From NCBI GenBank assembly GCA_964518905.1, contig CAZFJL010000011.1:24326-88325 (forward strand): a stretch of 64,000 nucleotides of DNA, in the 5' to 3' direction. The position numbers and the translations under genes are program-made. This document shows, piece after piece, positions 1-9,182 of this stretch. The stretch comes from RDYZ01 sp964518905. Lineage in GTDB: Bacteria; Cyanobacteriota; Cyanobacteriia; Cyanobacteriales; Geitlerinemataceae. The notes beneath the pieces were generated by a model that saw nothing but the letters and a program-made list of their open reading frames with translations, did no database searches and was not told the DNA's origin. Within the stretch, counting starts at the first letter, position 1, and every line of letters starts with the position of its first letter.

Positions 1-1
1 T

Positions 2-838
2 GGCGGCATTTTGTACAATGAAATGCTGGCAAGTGAGCCGGACTACTACTTATATAAATACGAAGCGGAACTGTTCCAAACCCGAGGGAAAAAACTTGCG
101 GCCTTGATTGGGGGGGGCGCAACGTTTATTGAGCTTGGTCCGGGCAGCACTCAGAGTCTCCGACTCAAAACGCTGCCGCTCTTAAAGGTGTGCGAGGATC
201 TGCAAGGGTATGTGGGCATTGACATTTCGCAATCATTTCTCGATCAAGGTCTGGGAACCATCCGCGAAGCGTTGCCCGATCTTCCGATTACAGGCATTCA
301 ACAGGACTTTACACAACTCACGGAGTTGCCGGATTGTCCGCGACCGGTCATTTTCTTCAAGGGCAGCACGATCACCAATCTGACGAAGGATGAAATGCCG
401 ATGTTCATTCGATCGATCAGTGAGCTGGCGCAGGACAACCAATATTTGCTCCTGGTGCAGGATTCCAATCAGGACGAAGCCTCGTTAATGTCGGCGTATG
501 ACACACCGAAAATGACGATGATCCAAGAAAACATTATGTATCGTGTGGCGCGGGATTGTGATACGGAAGGCATGAATCCCGGTGCGTTTCGCTATGCACC
601 CCAATGGGATGCACCGAACCACGACTTTAAACACGTTTTAGTCGCGACTGAGGCGCAATCCTTTACGATTCAAGGGCATACAATCACGATCAAAGCGGGC
701 GATGAGTTCCACACCATGAGCTCGTTTAAATACCCAGTGGATGTGTTCCAAGCGGCGATCTGCTCGACGGGATATCGCGTGGTTGATGTCATCAAAGATG
801 CCTCCGGACGAATGGCAGCACATGTATTTAAGCGCTAG
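2..838 (+). CDS. EgtD-like SAM-dependent methyltransferase (histidine N-alpha-methyltransferase family), 5' end outside window
   Basis: The reading frame is open to the left edge (in-frame codons from base 2), and the first possible start inside the window is a TTG at 11, so the N-terminus is missing. The visible start (GGILYNEMLASEPDYYLYKYEAELF) matches the place where EgtD-family proteins read as a switch-like segment before a PEYY-type motif. The SAM-binding loop is visible as FIELGPGSTQS at about residues 40-50, followed by YVGIDIS. A later FFKGSTITNLTKDEM segment fits the EgtD order of motifs. Family members trimethylate histidine in ergothioneine synthesis, but related methyltransferases act on other substrates. 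No egtB-like gene is visible in the window, so the substrate is open. Function at family level is fairly sure. Confidence 0.75.
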   Translation, partial: GGILYNEMLASEPDYYLYKYEAELFQTRGKKLAALIGGGATFIELGPGSTQSLRLKTLPLLKVCEDLQGYVGIDISQSFLDQGLGTIREALPDLPITGIQQDFTQLTELPDCPRPVIFFKGSTITNLTKDEMPMFIRSISELAQDNQYLLLVQDSNQDEASLMSAYDTPKMTMIQENIMYRVARDCDTEGMNPGAFRYAPQWDAPNHDFKHVLVATEAQSFTIQGHTITIKAGDEFHTMSSFKYPVDVFQAAICSTGYRVVDVIKDASGRMAAHVFKR

Positions 839-905
839 TTCAACCGTTTGACCCAGCTTTGTCAACGACTGCGGACGGGATAATCAAGTCTGAAAACTTA
901 CATGC

Positions 906-1580
906 TCAAGGCTGGTGTGGTGTTGCTGCATACTGCCGACAGTAACGCCGGTAAATCAACTCCAGCCGTCCGCCGTACTCTTCTAAGTCCGCGCGTTGAC
1001 GGCGGTAGAGGCTACGAAATCCGTTCGCAAACAGCAGCGTGACGATCGCTACGACCAGGCCAAACACCGTCGATGATAGCGCAGCGCCAATGCCTGCGGT
1101 GATTGCGGTCGGATCGTTTTGGGTCGGGTCGCCCAACTGAAGCCCGCCAAAACTTTGGATGAGGCCGAGGATAGTTCCGAGTAGACCGAGCAGGGGGGCG
1201 ATCGTGACGATCGTCTCGAATAGGGTGCTGAAGCGTCGCAGGGTCACGAGTTCGGCGCGGGCGGCGGTTTCGAGGGCGAGGGAAAATTCGCTGGGGGTGG
1301 GGCGATCGAGTTCGAGGGCTTCGAGGAAGACGCGGGCGATCGGTAGATTGAGGTTTGCCCGTAGGAGGTCGGTGGCGGCGGGGCCGTTAACCTGGATTGT
1401 TTTCAAGGCTTGACGCACGATCGGATCTTGCTTGCGGACAATCTGCCACCAAAACCAGCAGCGTTCACCGATCGCGGACAGCGACAGCAAGGAGAGCGCC
1501 AGTAGCGGAATGGCGACGATCCCGCCAAACTGTCCAGCGATCGCCAGGAATGGGGGCGGGATGATCAGGGAGTCAAGCAT
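906..1580 (-). CDS. exbB: MotA/TolQ/ExbB proton channel family protein
   Basis: This 224-residue protein has the ExbB/TolQ plan: an N-terminal membrane segment (about residues 12-38), a cytoplasmic stretch, and two further membrane helices (about 125-145 and 165-190). The conserved block APLLGLLGTILGLIQSF lies at about 130-146 and a GIGAALSSTVFGLVVAI block at about 165-181. ExbB uses the proton gradient to power TonB and outer-membrane uptake. It lies 68 bases downstream of a substrate-binding lipoprotein gene on the same strand, which suggests one transcript for uptake of a siderophore or vitamin B12. No ExbD or TonB gene is visible here. A TolQ or MotA role is less likely given the neighbour. 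Confidence 0.85.
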   Translation of the reverse strand: MLDSLIIPPPFLAIAGQFGGIVAIPLLALSLLSLSAIGERCWFWWQIVRKQDPIVRQALKTIQVNGPAATDLLRANLNLPIARVFLEALELDRPTPSEFSLALETAARAELVTLRRFSTLFETIVTIAPLLGLLGTILGLIQSFGGLQLGDPTQNDPTAITAGIGAALSSTVFGLVVAIVTLLFANGFRSLYRRQRADLEEYGGRLELIYRRYCRQYAATPHQP

Positions 1581-1648
1581 CGAGCGTTTTAAGGAGGTTC
1601 AACGAAAATATGGCGGTTACAGAAAATTATGTCTACACCGTCGGATCA

Positions 1649-2938
1649 TTAACTAGCGGGGCGTTGTGTAGCGAAAGAACGGCGAGTTACGGAAATATCA
1701 CTTTTGAGCTGGATCTCGCGAGCGGTGCGGTAGGGCATGTCGAAGATGTCTGCCAGTTGGTTGATCGTTGTATCGATGTTGGCGAGTGTCGCGGGTTTGA
1801 CCAAGCCGTAATAGTCCACGAGGAAAACACGATCGTTTTTCACGGCTTGTAAATCTTGCCAGAAGGGAAGGGATTCAAACTCGGCGATCGGGGCGGCGCT
1901 GCCCGGTGTTTCGATGATCAGGATGGTATCGGGATCGGCTTCGGCGATCGCCTCCGGCTCAAGGGTGACATAACCGGCTGCCGATCGCTGTTCGTCGAGA
2001 TTGGCGGCGATATTGTGCGTAAACGGCTCGATCGCGTTGCCGCCCCAGCTTTTGCGGTTGAGGGAAAACAGGGGATCGCGGCTGGCCAGGATCAGGGTTG
2101 AGCTGCGATCGGGATTGTCTGCGGAGGATTCACTCGCCGATTCACTCGCCGATTCACTCGCCGATTCATCTGCCGATTCCTCGGTCTCGTCTGATTCTTT
2201 CAACGCTTTGGCTGAAGCCGTTTTCGTCGTGTCCGTTGTCTCGTCCGTCGTAGCTTGAGCGATCGCCGTTTCGGTATCGGTTTCGGCGTCTTCCGTTTGC
2301 GGTGTAGTTGCGGTGCGATCGGAATTGTCTAATGCTGCTGAATTGCTAGGTTGTTCCGAATCATCGGCATTATCCAAGTCGCTAGAATCCCCAGAATCAT
2401 CTGACGTCGAAGCCGGACGCAGGGCAGCATAACGATCGAGCAGCGGCGTCGGGTCTGTGCTGGTCGCGCGGGCGAGATCTTCGATCGTGGCAAAGAGGCT
2501 ATCCCAACCGTCGAGGCGATAGCGCTGGGTGGGAATTCCCGCCTCATCGAGCTGCGCCAGGATGCGCTCATGGACGCCTTCGATCCCCACCACGAGATCG
2601 GGACGCAGATCAATAATTGCCTTAACATCAAACTCGCGACCGTCGCCGATATCTGGATATTGGCTCAGATCGGCGTGATCGGAAACGTTACGATCGTGGA
2701 CAACACCAACGAGCTTGTCCGGATCGAGCTGATACAAGATATCCGCCGCTAACGATGACAGCGCTACGGTGCGCTTGGCGTCGGAGATCGGCTCGCTGGG
2801 CTGGGCGATCGCAGCGGTTGTCCCGCTGGCCGATTTACCGTTTGGGGTTGAAACGGCAGATGGTTGACCCGAATTGCAGCCCCATAGACCGATCGCAAAC
2901 AGCGATGCTACCGCTAACTGCTGACTTAGATTTGCCAT
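1649..2938 (-). CDS. ABC-type substrate-binding lipoprotein (Fe-siderophore/cobalamin, BtuF/FecB-like) with acidic Ser-rich insertion
   Basis: I place the start at 2938 (MANLSQQLAVASLFAIGLWGC) because it gives a clean lipoprotein signal ending in the lipobox LWGC; four more codons upstream are possible. The N-lobe carries TVALSSLAADILYQL and DVKAIIDLRPDLVVG, typical of periplasmic metal-chelate-binding proteins that pass cargo to an ABC importer. Between the two lobes lies about 110 residues of acidic, Ser/Thr/Asp-rich low-complexity sequence with a repeated ESAS motif. The C-lobe resumes at STLILASRDPLF. At the DNA level the repeats are a 12-base unit near 2123-2175. The family normally runs near 300 residues; the insertion explains the greater length. 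It is the first gene of a likely pair with the ExbB gene. Confidence 0.8.
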   Translation of the reverse strand: MANLSQQLAVASLFAIGLWGCNSGQPSAVSTPNGKSASGTTAAIAQPSEPISDAKRTVALSSLAADILYQLDPDKLVGVVHDRNVSDHADLSQYPDIGDGREFDVKAIIDLRPDLVVGIEGVHERILAQLDEAGIPTQRYRLDGWDSLFATIEDLARATSTDPTPLLDRYAALRPASTSDDSGDSSDLDNADDSEQPSNSAALDNSDRTATTPQTEDAETDTETAIAQATTDETTDTTKTASAKALKESDETEESADESASESASESASESSADNPDRSSTLILASRDPLFSLNRKSWGGNAIEPFTHNIAANLDEQRSAAGYVTLEPEAIAEADPDTILIIETPGSAAPIAEFESLPFWQDLQAVKNDRVFLVDYYGLVKPATLANIDTTINQLADIFDMPYRTAREIQLKSDISVTRRSFATQRPAS

Positions 2939-3302
2939 ACCGCACCTCAATTTCAGTGGATCGACCGATTAATTTTCGATCAATCTCAAATGTGTTGCCC
3001 AGCTCCGGTTTTGATCGCGACTGCGATCGTGCCCCTTCCCTGCTAATTAGACTAGCCCGCTTCCTGAAGCTTGGGATAGCACCGACAGGACAGCGGCGCG
3101 ATCGGTCTGTGGTCTCGGATATTTCACCGGGGACAGGACTTACGCCAAATGGGTCAAGTCACCCAAGCTTATGAATGGATACGATGCGTAACACAAGCTT
3201 CCAGCTTGTTTACAACCAAGATGGTTGAGTTACGTGGCTTAAGTCACTTTAATTTTCTTGGGCTACGGAAGAAGTCCTGTTGTTGAATTGGCACAGTAGC
3301 CA
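2939..3302. other. intergenic region upstream of the lipoprotein gene
   Basis: No convincing gene is visible. On the minus strand this stretch is the leader of the lipoprotein gene. Around 3085-3140 it has GGTGAAAT and GCCGCTGT pieces that resemble parts of a cobalamin riboswitch, but the GGGAA core is missing, so I do not call one. The sequence AGGACTTACGCCAAA near 3135 resembles a short motif common in cyanobacterial spacers. Confidence 0.3.
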
Positions 3303-3374
3303 GTAGGGTGGGCACTGCCCACCGCGATCAGCCCGCGTATCAGTATCCGTGATGGTGGGCAATGCCCACCCTAC
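3303..3374. repeat. palindromic GTAGGGTGGGCA repeat
   Basis: The segment begins GTAGGGTGGGCACTGCCCACC and ends with the inverted form GGTGGGCAATGCCCACCCTAC, so it has 12-base inverted ends and can fold into a long stem. Related shorter copies occur at 35317-35340 and 40088-40151. It lies just past the stop of the CHAT gene and could also end that transcript. Confidence 0.8.
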
Positions 3375-3385
3375 AAAACTTTCAA

Positions 3386-6250
3386 CTATAGCCAATTCCC
3401 AATCAGGACAAACGGAGCCCAATAAAACGGTTTGGCATAGTCGCCCCCGAGTGCGATCGTCTGAAGTTGGGCCTGTCGCAGGGCTTCGGTTTTACTGATA
3501 TCCGGCTGCGCCAAAGCTTCATAGAGAAAGGTCATTTGTCGCGCGGTCGCATCGTCATTGACACCCCAGAGAGAGGCGATCGTTGACCGTGCGCCGCTCT
3601 GAACCGCAAATCCGGCCATACCGAGGATTGCGAGCTTATCACCGATCGCCGTTTGGCACGCACTCAGAACCAACAAGTCGATCGCGCCGTGACGCATCTC
3701 ATCGCGGCTTAGGAGTGCATCCCGAAAGTCTGTGAGCTGGAGTTTGCCATCCCAGGCGAGGACGAAGGTACTGTCTGGTGTTGAGCCAAACTGTCCGTGG
3801 GTGGCTAGGTGAATGATGGGATGGGAGGCGTAACGTAGGGCATCCTTGAGTTGCTGGAGGGTGAATTGTTGATTGAGGCGCAATTCGGAGGGCAGACGAT
3901 CGGCGATCGCTTTAACCTCGTTGCGTACACCGGGAAGGGGGCTAAACCCTTGGCGTGCGTCTTCGAGCGCTCCGAGAAAAACACTGAAGGACGCGCGAGA
4001 CTGTGGTGCGGTTTCGAGCAGTTGCAGGCTGGGAGCCAGAGCGACGTTGTAGCGCTCGATCGCGTAATGTTGACCGTCAAACAATGCCGCCATCGGAATC
4101 GTCCGAAATGGCGCATCGAGCACGAAGACTAAGGTTTCAATTTGTGCAGCTTCTAGGCTGGCGGCGAAGGGTGCAATCATCCAGCGATCGAGGCGCTGCA
4201 TCGCCTCTTGTTGTTCCCCTAGACCTCGCGATCGGCTCATCGACGATCGCGCCGCCGCTGCTGCTGCCAGGGTGACCGCCTGAGGTTGTCGCACCGTATG
4301 ACGCTGCATCGTGTCATCAGGTAAGGACAGCAGGATTTCGAGCCGATCGGACAGCACGATCGGATACAGAATAGCGGCCTGGGGATCGATCTTGCCCACC
4401 TCGATCGGGCGACTGATTAAACAATTGGCGCGAAAATAATTCGAGATCTCGGCCACTTGTAACGCTTCGAGTAGGTCGCGAGCTTCGCGGATCGCGTCCT
4501 GACTGGCATTGTTTTGTAGCAGCAGCCCGATCGCCTCGCGATAGATCGGCTCGACCGTATTTTGAAATGAGAGTTGAGTGTCACTATCCGACAGGGCGTA
4601 TGCCTGCCGGAAACTTTGGAACTGCACGATCGCCTGACGGTAGGATTCAAGCGCCTCCGCTGGACGGTTGGCTTGGACGAGCAAGCGACCCAGCCGATGG
4701 TGATAAATGGCCGCAATGCCCATCGCCTGAGCTTGGTTGGCCAGAGCGATCGCATCCTGGGTCAGCGCGATCGCAGGTGTGAGATCGTCGAGGTCGCGAT
4801 AAAGCTGCGCCAACTCGCTGGCGATCTTCGCCTGGGTGCGTCGATCGCCCGCATCTCGACGATCGACAAGTCCAGCACTTAAGCCAGTGGCGAGATCACG
4901 GGGAGCGATCGCCCAGCGGTGAGCATGGTCGTGCCAATCCCGAACGCGCTCGCTGAGATAGACCTGAAGCTGTGATTTGGCCTGACTGTCCGGTAAATTA
5001 ATAATTCGATCCAGTAGGCTGGGCAGCGCCTGATCGATCGCAGGGCTGTAGGTGATTTCGCTAGGCGAACGATCGCGGGGTGTTCCGATCCACTCAGCCG
5101 CAGCCTCGAACTCATCATCAGTACGGAATGAATCCAGGCTCGTCGTCGATCTCTGATCCTGGCGTGCGATTTCGATCGCGATCTCGCTGTCGATCGCGCC
5201 TAGTGCAGCGGCGATCGCATCCGGGCTATCGGGGTTAATGGCTGCGGCTTCGCGGTAACGTTGAGCCGCGAGGATCGGATCGCCGCGATCGCGAGCCAAA
5301 CGGGCAAGGCGAGACAAAATGGTACGGCGAGCGTCCGTAAGATGAGCGCGGCGAGCCAGCCTGAGCGCCTGTTCAAACAAATTCTGAGCATCATCCCGCT
5401 GCCCGATCGTCAGCTCTACATCTGCGAGATGCAGCAAATGGATCGTCTGTAGCTCAACATTTTCAATCCGATCGAGGTCAATCCGATCGAGGTCATCACG
5501 CACCATTGTTAACCGTTGACGAGCGCGTTGATCTAAGCCGAGTTCATGGTAGAGAGCGGCTAGATCAAGCTGAGTGGCGATCGTTCCCGCCGGGTCATCA
5601 ATCTGCTGATAGAACGAGAGCGCCGTTTCCCAACTGTCGATCGCCGATTCAGCCAGACCATCGGCTTGCTGAAGGTGACCCCGTTGAGCCTGAAGCTGTG
5701 CGCTGAGAGCCGGTGGAGGATTGGTCAGATTTGCGAGCAAGGTGAACCCGCGATCGAGAGTGATCGTGGCCGCCTCAAACTCGCCCATCTCGAAGTTGGT
5801 TCGCGACAGCATGTAGGCGCTTCCGGCAGCTTCTGCCCACTGCTGTGTCCGTTCGTAGTGTGCGATCGCCGCTGCAAAATCACGCTGGGCTTGGGCGTAG
5901 TCGTGACGTCTCAAGGCGTCGCGCCCCGACTGCTCGCGATCGTTGGCATTGGGAAAGGGGGGAATGGTCGCCGCTACTGTACTGTGATCGGCGATCGGTG
6001 CGGTGCGATCGAGATCGCCCACCGAGGCGGCGTCAATCTCCTGAGGGAACAGCAGTCCTGGAAACACCACCAGCAAAGAGGTCACAACCCCCAACGCAAG
6101 CCGATATGCTACGTAGCGGCGTTTTTGCAGGAAATATTTACGGGGATGATCAAGATGATGAAATTGAGACGAAGCGTTTTTGTTGACCTGAACCAAAAGA
6201 TGCTCCAGTCGGCAGCGCACAACCTGTAAAACCATAGCTATAGCGATCAT
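3386..6250 (-). CDS. TPR and CHAT domain protein (caspase-like)
   Basis: This 954-residue protein has a basic N-terminus with one hydrophobic segment (about 51-68), probably a membrane anchor or signal. A long array of tetratricopeptide-like helices follows to about residue 580. The C-terminal third is a CHAT domain. The caspase-type pair is visible: HLATHGQFG with the likely catalytic His818, and LLVLSACQTAIG with Cys865, followed by GFAVQSGARSTIASLWGVND. CHAT domains are clan CD peptidase folds; TPR-CHAT proteins are frequent in cyanobacteria and some are activated proteases in cell-death or defence pathways. Whether this one is an active protease is unknown. The exact start is uncertain; a second ATG lies five codons in. 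Confidence 0.9.
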   Translation of the reverse strand: MIAIAMVLQVVRCRLEHLLVQVNKNASSQFHHLDHPRKYFLQKRRYVAYRLALGVVTSLLVVFPGLLFPQEIDAASVGDLDRTAPIADHSTVAATIPPFPNANDREQSGRDALRRHDYAQAQRDFAAAIAHYERTQQWAEAAGSAYMLSRTNFEMGEFEAATITLDRGFTLLANLTNPPPALSAQLQAQRGHLQQADGLAESAIDSWETALSFYQQIDDPAGTIATQLDLAALYHELGLDQRARQRLTMVRDDLDRIDLDRIENVELQTIHLLHLADVELTIGQRDDAQNLFEQALRLARRAHLTDARRTILSRLARLARDRGDPILAAQRYREAAAINPDSPDAIAAALGAIDSEIAIEIARQDQRSTTSLDSFRTDDEFEAAAEWIGTPRDRSPSEITYSPAIDQALPSLLDRIINLPDSQAKSQLQVYLSERVRDWHDHAHRWAIAPRDLATGLSAGLVDRRDAGDRRTQAKIASELAQLYRDLDDLTPAIALTQDAIALANQAQAMGIAAIYHHRLGRLLVQANRPAEALESYRQAIVQFQSFRQAYALSDSDTQLSFQNTVEPIYREAIGLLLQNNASQDAIREARDLLEALQVAEISNYFRANCLISRPIEVGKIDPQAAILYPIVLSDRLEILLSLPDDTMQRHTVRQPQAVTLAAAAAARSSMSRSRGLGEQQEAMQRLDRWMIAPFAASLEAAQIETLVFVLDAPFRTIPMAALFDGQHYAIERYNVALAPSLQLLETAPQSRASFSVFLGALEDARQGFSPLPGVRNEVKAIADRLPSELRLNQQFTLQQLKDALRYASHPIIHLATHGQFGSTPDSTFVLAWDGKLQLTDFRDALLSRDEMRHGAIDLLVLSACQTAIGDKLAILGMAGFAVQSGARSTIASLWGVNDDATARQMTFLYEALAQPDISKTEALRQAQLQTIALGGDYAKPFYWAPFVLIGNWL

Positions 6251-6528
6251 ATTCTCGGCAGGTCGTGATGCTTGAGATTAGCGACCCGATCCAGTAGCAT
6301 TCGTTGCGCTTGAGGACGCTACCCGCCAGTTTGATTTGAAATGGACAACTCAGTTTGTTTCACCCAATAATCACAGTACGTGCAGCCTTGAAGATTTCAC
6401 CGCGATCGTAGCGGATAGACCGCGAGAGGCGATCGCATCAAATCTGTAAGCTTCTCGATCGCTGAGGTTGAGAGGGTTGTATTCTTCGTTAACGCGCCGC
6501 TAACCATTGCCCATCATTCCCTTCAGCC

Positions 6529-7464
6529 ATGTCCGACCCACTTCGCTTGTCTGTCCATCGTCGTTTTTCATGGGTCATTGTCAGCGCCGCGATCGTTGCG
6601 GCTCCTGGCGTGACCCCGGCCAGCTTCGCCCATAATATCGAAACCGACGGCGATGTTGGCGCAACCTTTCACCTCGAACCGAATCACAACCCCAAGTCCG
6701 GCGAACCCGCGACGGTTTGGTTTGCCTTGACCCGCAATGGCGGCGAGCCGATCCCGCTCAGTGACTGCGATTGCACGTTGTCGATCGTCAATACCCAAGA
6801 CGAAGCCAAGACGATCGAAGCGCCGGAATTAACGGCGATCGACGTAGAAACCTATACCGATATTCCCAGTGCCGAGGTGGTATTCCCCGAAGCGGGACTC
6901 TACGCGGTCAAACTCAGCGGTACACCCAGCGCGACAGCAGCGGAGACGTTTGAGGCGTTTGAACTGAGCTATGACGTGACGGCACGACCGGGCGACGCGA
7001 CGGATGATGCGGACACCGCCGCCGATGCAACTGCCGACGAGACCGCCAAAGAGACCGACGAGAATCCAGCCGGACAAATGCAACGCAACCCAGTGGTTGA
7101 CTCCTGGGTGTGGTTAATTCTGTCGCTGTTGATGTTGGGCGCGGGTGCAGTCCTGGGGTCGATCGTCTTGGGTCGCTTTGTCCTCGGAGTCATTCGACAA
7201 CGTCAGGGACGATCGCCACGTCGCCCCAAAACAGACCGCTCGCAACCCACCGAACCGCTCACAAAACCGACCAATTCGACTCCCGCAAACGCCGATCCGG
7301 TCAGCGAACCCATTAGCACAGCTCCAGCAGTGACAGACACAAAGACCGAAGCTTCGACGGCATCGGCGATCGTGTCAGAGGCACAGCCTGCCCCAGATCC
7401 GTCCACGTCCTCCGATTCGTCGAACTCTACCGATGCCATCTCCTCGATCAAGGATTGGGATTAG
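6529..7464 (+). CDS. conserved cyanobacterial envelope protein with signal peptide and one C-terminal membrane helix
   Basis: The 311-residue product starts with a signal peptide (about residues 1-35, FSWVIVSAAIVAAPG then ASFAHN). A compact beta-rich domain follows (about 38-155) with an AHNIETDGDVGATFHLEPN opening and a DCDC pair. I recognise this as a family found in many cyanobacteria, loosely like FixH/YtkA-type periplasmic domains, with no proven function. An Asp/Thr/Ala-rich linker leads to a single membrane helix (about 188-215), and the last 90 residues are low-complexity Pro/Thr/Ser. The probable topology is periplasmic domain, membrane helix, cytoplasmic tail. It converges with nadA, 16 bases apart. 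Confidence 0.7.
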   Translation: MSDPLRLSVHRRFSWVIVSAAIVAAPGVTPASFAHNIETDGDVGATFHLEPNHNPKSGEPATVWFALTRNGGEPIPLSDCDCTLSIVNTQDEAKTIEAPELTAIDVETYTDIPSAEVVFPEAGLYAVKLSGTPSATAAETFEAFELSYDVTARPGDATDDADTAADATADETAKETDENPAGQMQRNPVVDSWVWLILSLLMLGAGAVLGSIVLGRFVLGVIRQRQGRSPRRPKTDRSQPTEPLTKPTNSTPANADPVSEPISTAPAVTDTKTEASTASAIVSEAQPAPDPSTSSDSSNSTDAISSIKDWD

Positions 7465-7480
7465 TTGTGAGTTGTTCACC

Positions 7481-8443
7481 CTAACGGCTCATCTCTAGCA
7501 TCTTTTGAATCGGAGCCAACGCCGCCACCCGGATATCCTCGGGCAGTATGATTTCCGGCTGACGGTTGATCATGGCATCGCGGAGTTTTTCTAGCGTGTT
7601 TAAGCGCATGTGCGGGCATTCGTTACAGGCGCAATTGCCCTCGGGCGGTGCGGGAATAAACGTTTTATCGGGCATCGCTTTTTCCATTTGGTGAATGATG
7701 CCCGGTTCGGTTGCGACGATGAACGCTGGGCGATCGCTCACCTGAGCGCGTTTAAGCAGTGCCGTCGTCGAGCCGATAAAATCCGCGTGCGCCAACACCG
7801 GCGGCTCACATTCCGGGTGCGCCAACACCTCCGCCTCGGGGTGTTGCACCTTAAGCTGCACCAGCTTCTTCTCCGAGAAAATTTCGTGAACGATGCAGCT
7901 TCCATCCCACAGGATTAACTCCCGTCCGGTTTGCTCCATCACGTAGCGCCCAAGGTTGCGATCGGGCGCGAAGATAATCGGTCGATCGGCGGGAAGCTGA
8001 TTGACGAGATCCACCGCATTCGAGCTGGTGCAAATCACGTCGCTTAGGGCTTTGATCGCGGCGGTGCAGTTGATGTAGGAGACCACGATCGCGCCGGGAT
8101 GCTGCGCTTTGAACCGGGCGAACTCGTCAGGCGGACAGCTATCAGCCAGCGAGCAACCCGCATCGAGATCAGGCAACAAAACGAGCTTATCGGGATTAAG
8201 AATCTTCGCCGTTTCCGCCATAAAGTGAACCCCGGCAAAGACGATCACATCGGCGTCCGTTTCGGCGGCTTGACGCGCGAGACCGAGGGAATCACCGATG
8301 TAGTCGGCGGCGTCCTGGATATCGGCATCTTGGTAGTAGTGCGCCAGGACGATCGCGTTCAGGTCGCGCTTAAGCTCGTCGATTTCGGCGAACAGGTCAC
8401 GGGCGATCGGGGCAGAGGCGGGGCGGGTGGCGGTTGTAAACAC
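7481..8443 (-). CDS. nadA: quinolinate synthase NadA
   Basis: NadA condenses iminoaspartate with dihydroxyacetone phosphate to form quinolinate in de novo NAD synthesis, using a [4Fe-4S] cluster. The 320-residue length and motifs match: IVLAHYYQDADIQDAADYIGD near the N-terminus, VIVFAGVHFMAETAKIL, DAGCSLADSCP, and the cysteine-rich GNCACNECPHMRLNTLEKL near residue 270-290. The conserved cluster cysteines are therefore present. The ATG at 8443 gives the usual N-terminus. It is monocistronic as far as can be seen, convergent with the envelope protein gene. Confidence 0.97.
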   Translation of the reverse strand: MFTTATRPASAPIARDLFAEIDELKRDLNAIVLAHYYQDADIQDAADYIGDSLGLARQAAETDADVIVFAGVHFMAETAKILNPDKLVLLPDLDAGCSLADSCPPDEFARFKAQHPGAIVVSYINCTAAIKALSDVICTSSNAVDLVNQLPADRPIIFAPDRNLGRYVMEQTGRELILWDGSCIVHEIFSEKKLVQLKVQHPEAEVLAHPECEPPVLAHADFIGSTTALLKRAQVSDRPAFIVATEPGIIHQMEKAMPDKTFIPAPPEGNCACNECPHMRLNTLEKLRDAMINRQPEIILPEDIRVAALAPIQKMLEMSR

Positions 8444-8813
8444 GATGTTACGGACGGCTGAAACGTCGTCGGATCTGGGCGGAGTCGGACACGAGGAGGA
8501 GACAGAATTGATGAGAGGACAGATTTTAAGACAGGCAACAGGGTTTGTGTTGGGGTTTGTGTTGGGGTTTGCGTTGCTGCTCGATCGTCATCACAAATCG
8601 GCGGTTGATCGAATTATAGTGGATTTCACCAAAATAGAACGCTACGCGATCGAGTACGGATATCCCACGCCCGCGAGCCGATCGGTACAGCGCCGAAGCT
8701 ACCCCGACTCCTTTAAAATGGTCTGCGACAGTCAAGCGCAAGTTTTGATGTTTTATCGTTGAATGTGATGCGCTGCGGTGCAGGCATTCAACCCGATCGA
8801 CTCAGGAGAGGAA
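8444..8813. other. intergenic region between nadA and bolA
   Basis: No gene is supported. It holds the divergent promoters of nadA and bolA and a 12-base unit GGGTTTGTGTTG repeated three times in tandem at 8541-8576, the last copy with one change. Confidence 0.4.
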
Positions 8814-9071
8814 ATGGTTAGCCTAGAACAGGTCAAGCAATTAATCGATCGCGAACTCAACGCCACTCACGTTGAAGTCCGCGATCTTACCGGTGGTGGC
8901 GATCACCTCGAAGCGATCGTTGTCTCGCCGCAATTTGAAGGGCTAAATTTAGTCAAACAGCATCAGCTCGTTTACGGTGCGCTCAAAACTGAGCTAGCCT
9001 CAGAAGCCATCCACGCCCTTGCGCTCAAGACCTACACGCCCGACAAGTGGCAAACATCCAGCCGCGTTTAG
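8814..9071 (+). CDS. BolA family protein
   Basis: I chose the ATG at 8814, preceded by AGGAGAGGAA as ribosome-binding site; an upstream GTG would add 12 unlikely residues. The 85-residue product has the BolA fold signature: VKQLIDRELNATHVEVRD, GDHLEAIVVS, and FEGLNLVKQHQLVYGAL with the conserved histidine, then IHALALKTYTPDKW. BolA proteins pair with monothiol glutaredoxins through a shared [2Fe-2S] cluster and act in iron sensing or cluster delivery. The next gene, 111 bases on, is exactly such a glutaredoxin, which supports the call. Confidence 0.93.
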   Translation: MVSLEQVKQLIDRELNATHVEVRDLTGGGDHLEAIVVSPQFEGLNLVKQHQLVYGALKTELASEAIHALALKTYTPDKWQTSSRV

Positions 9072-9182
9072 GATCGATTGACCGATCGCCGTCCGGCATG
9101 GGATCGCGTTTTGAGCCTAAGTCTCGACACCTTCGCCCCTCTTTGCTTTCGTTAAACCCTACCCACCCATTCAACTCGAATC

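Noticed and set aside
3080..3175. Cobalamin riboswitch upstream of the lipoprotein gene
   Set aside because: GGTGAAAT and GCCGCTGT pieces are present on the minus strand, but the GGGAA core and the closing half are missing. A covariance model search would settle it.
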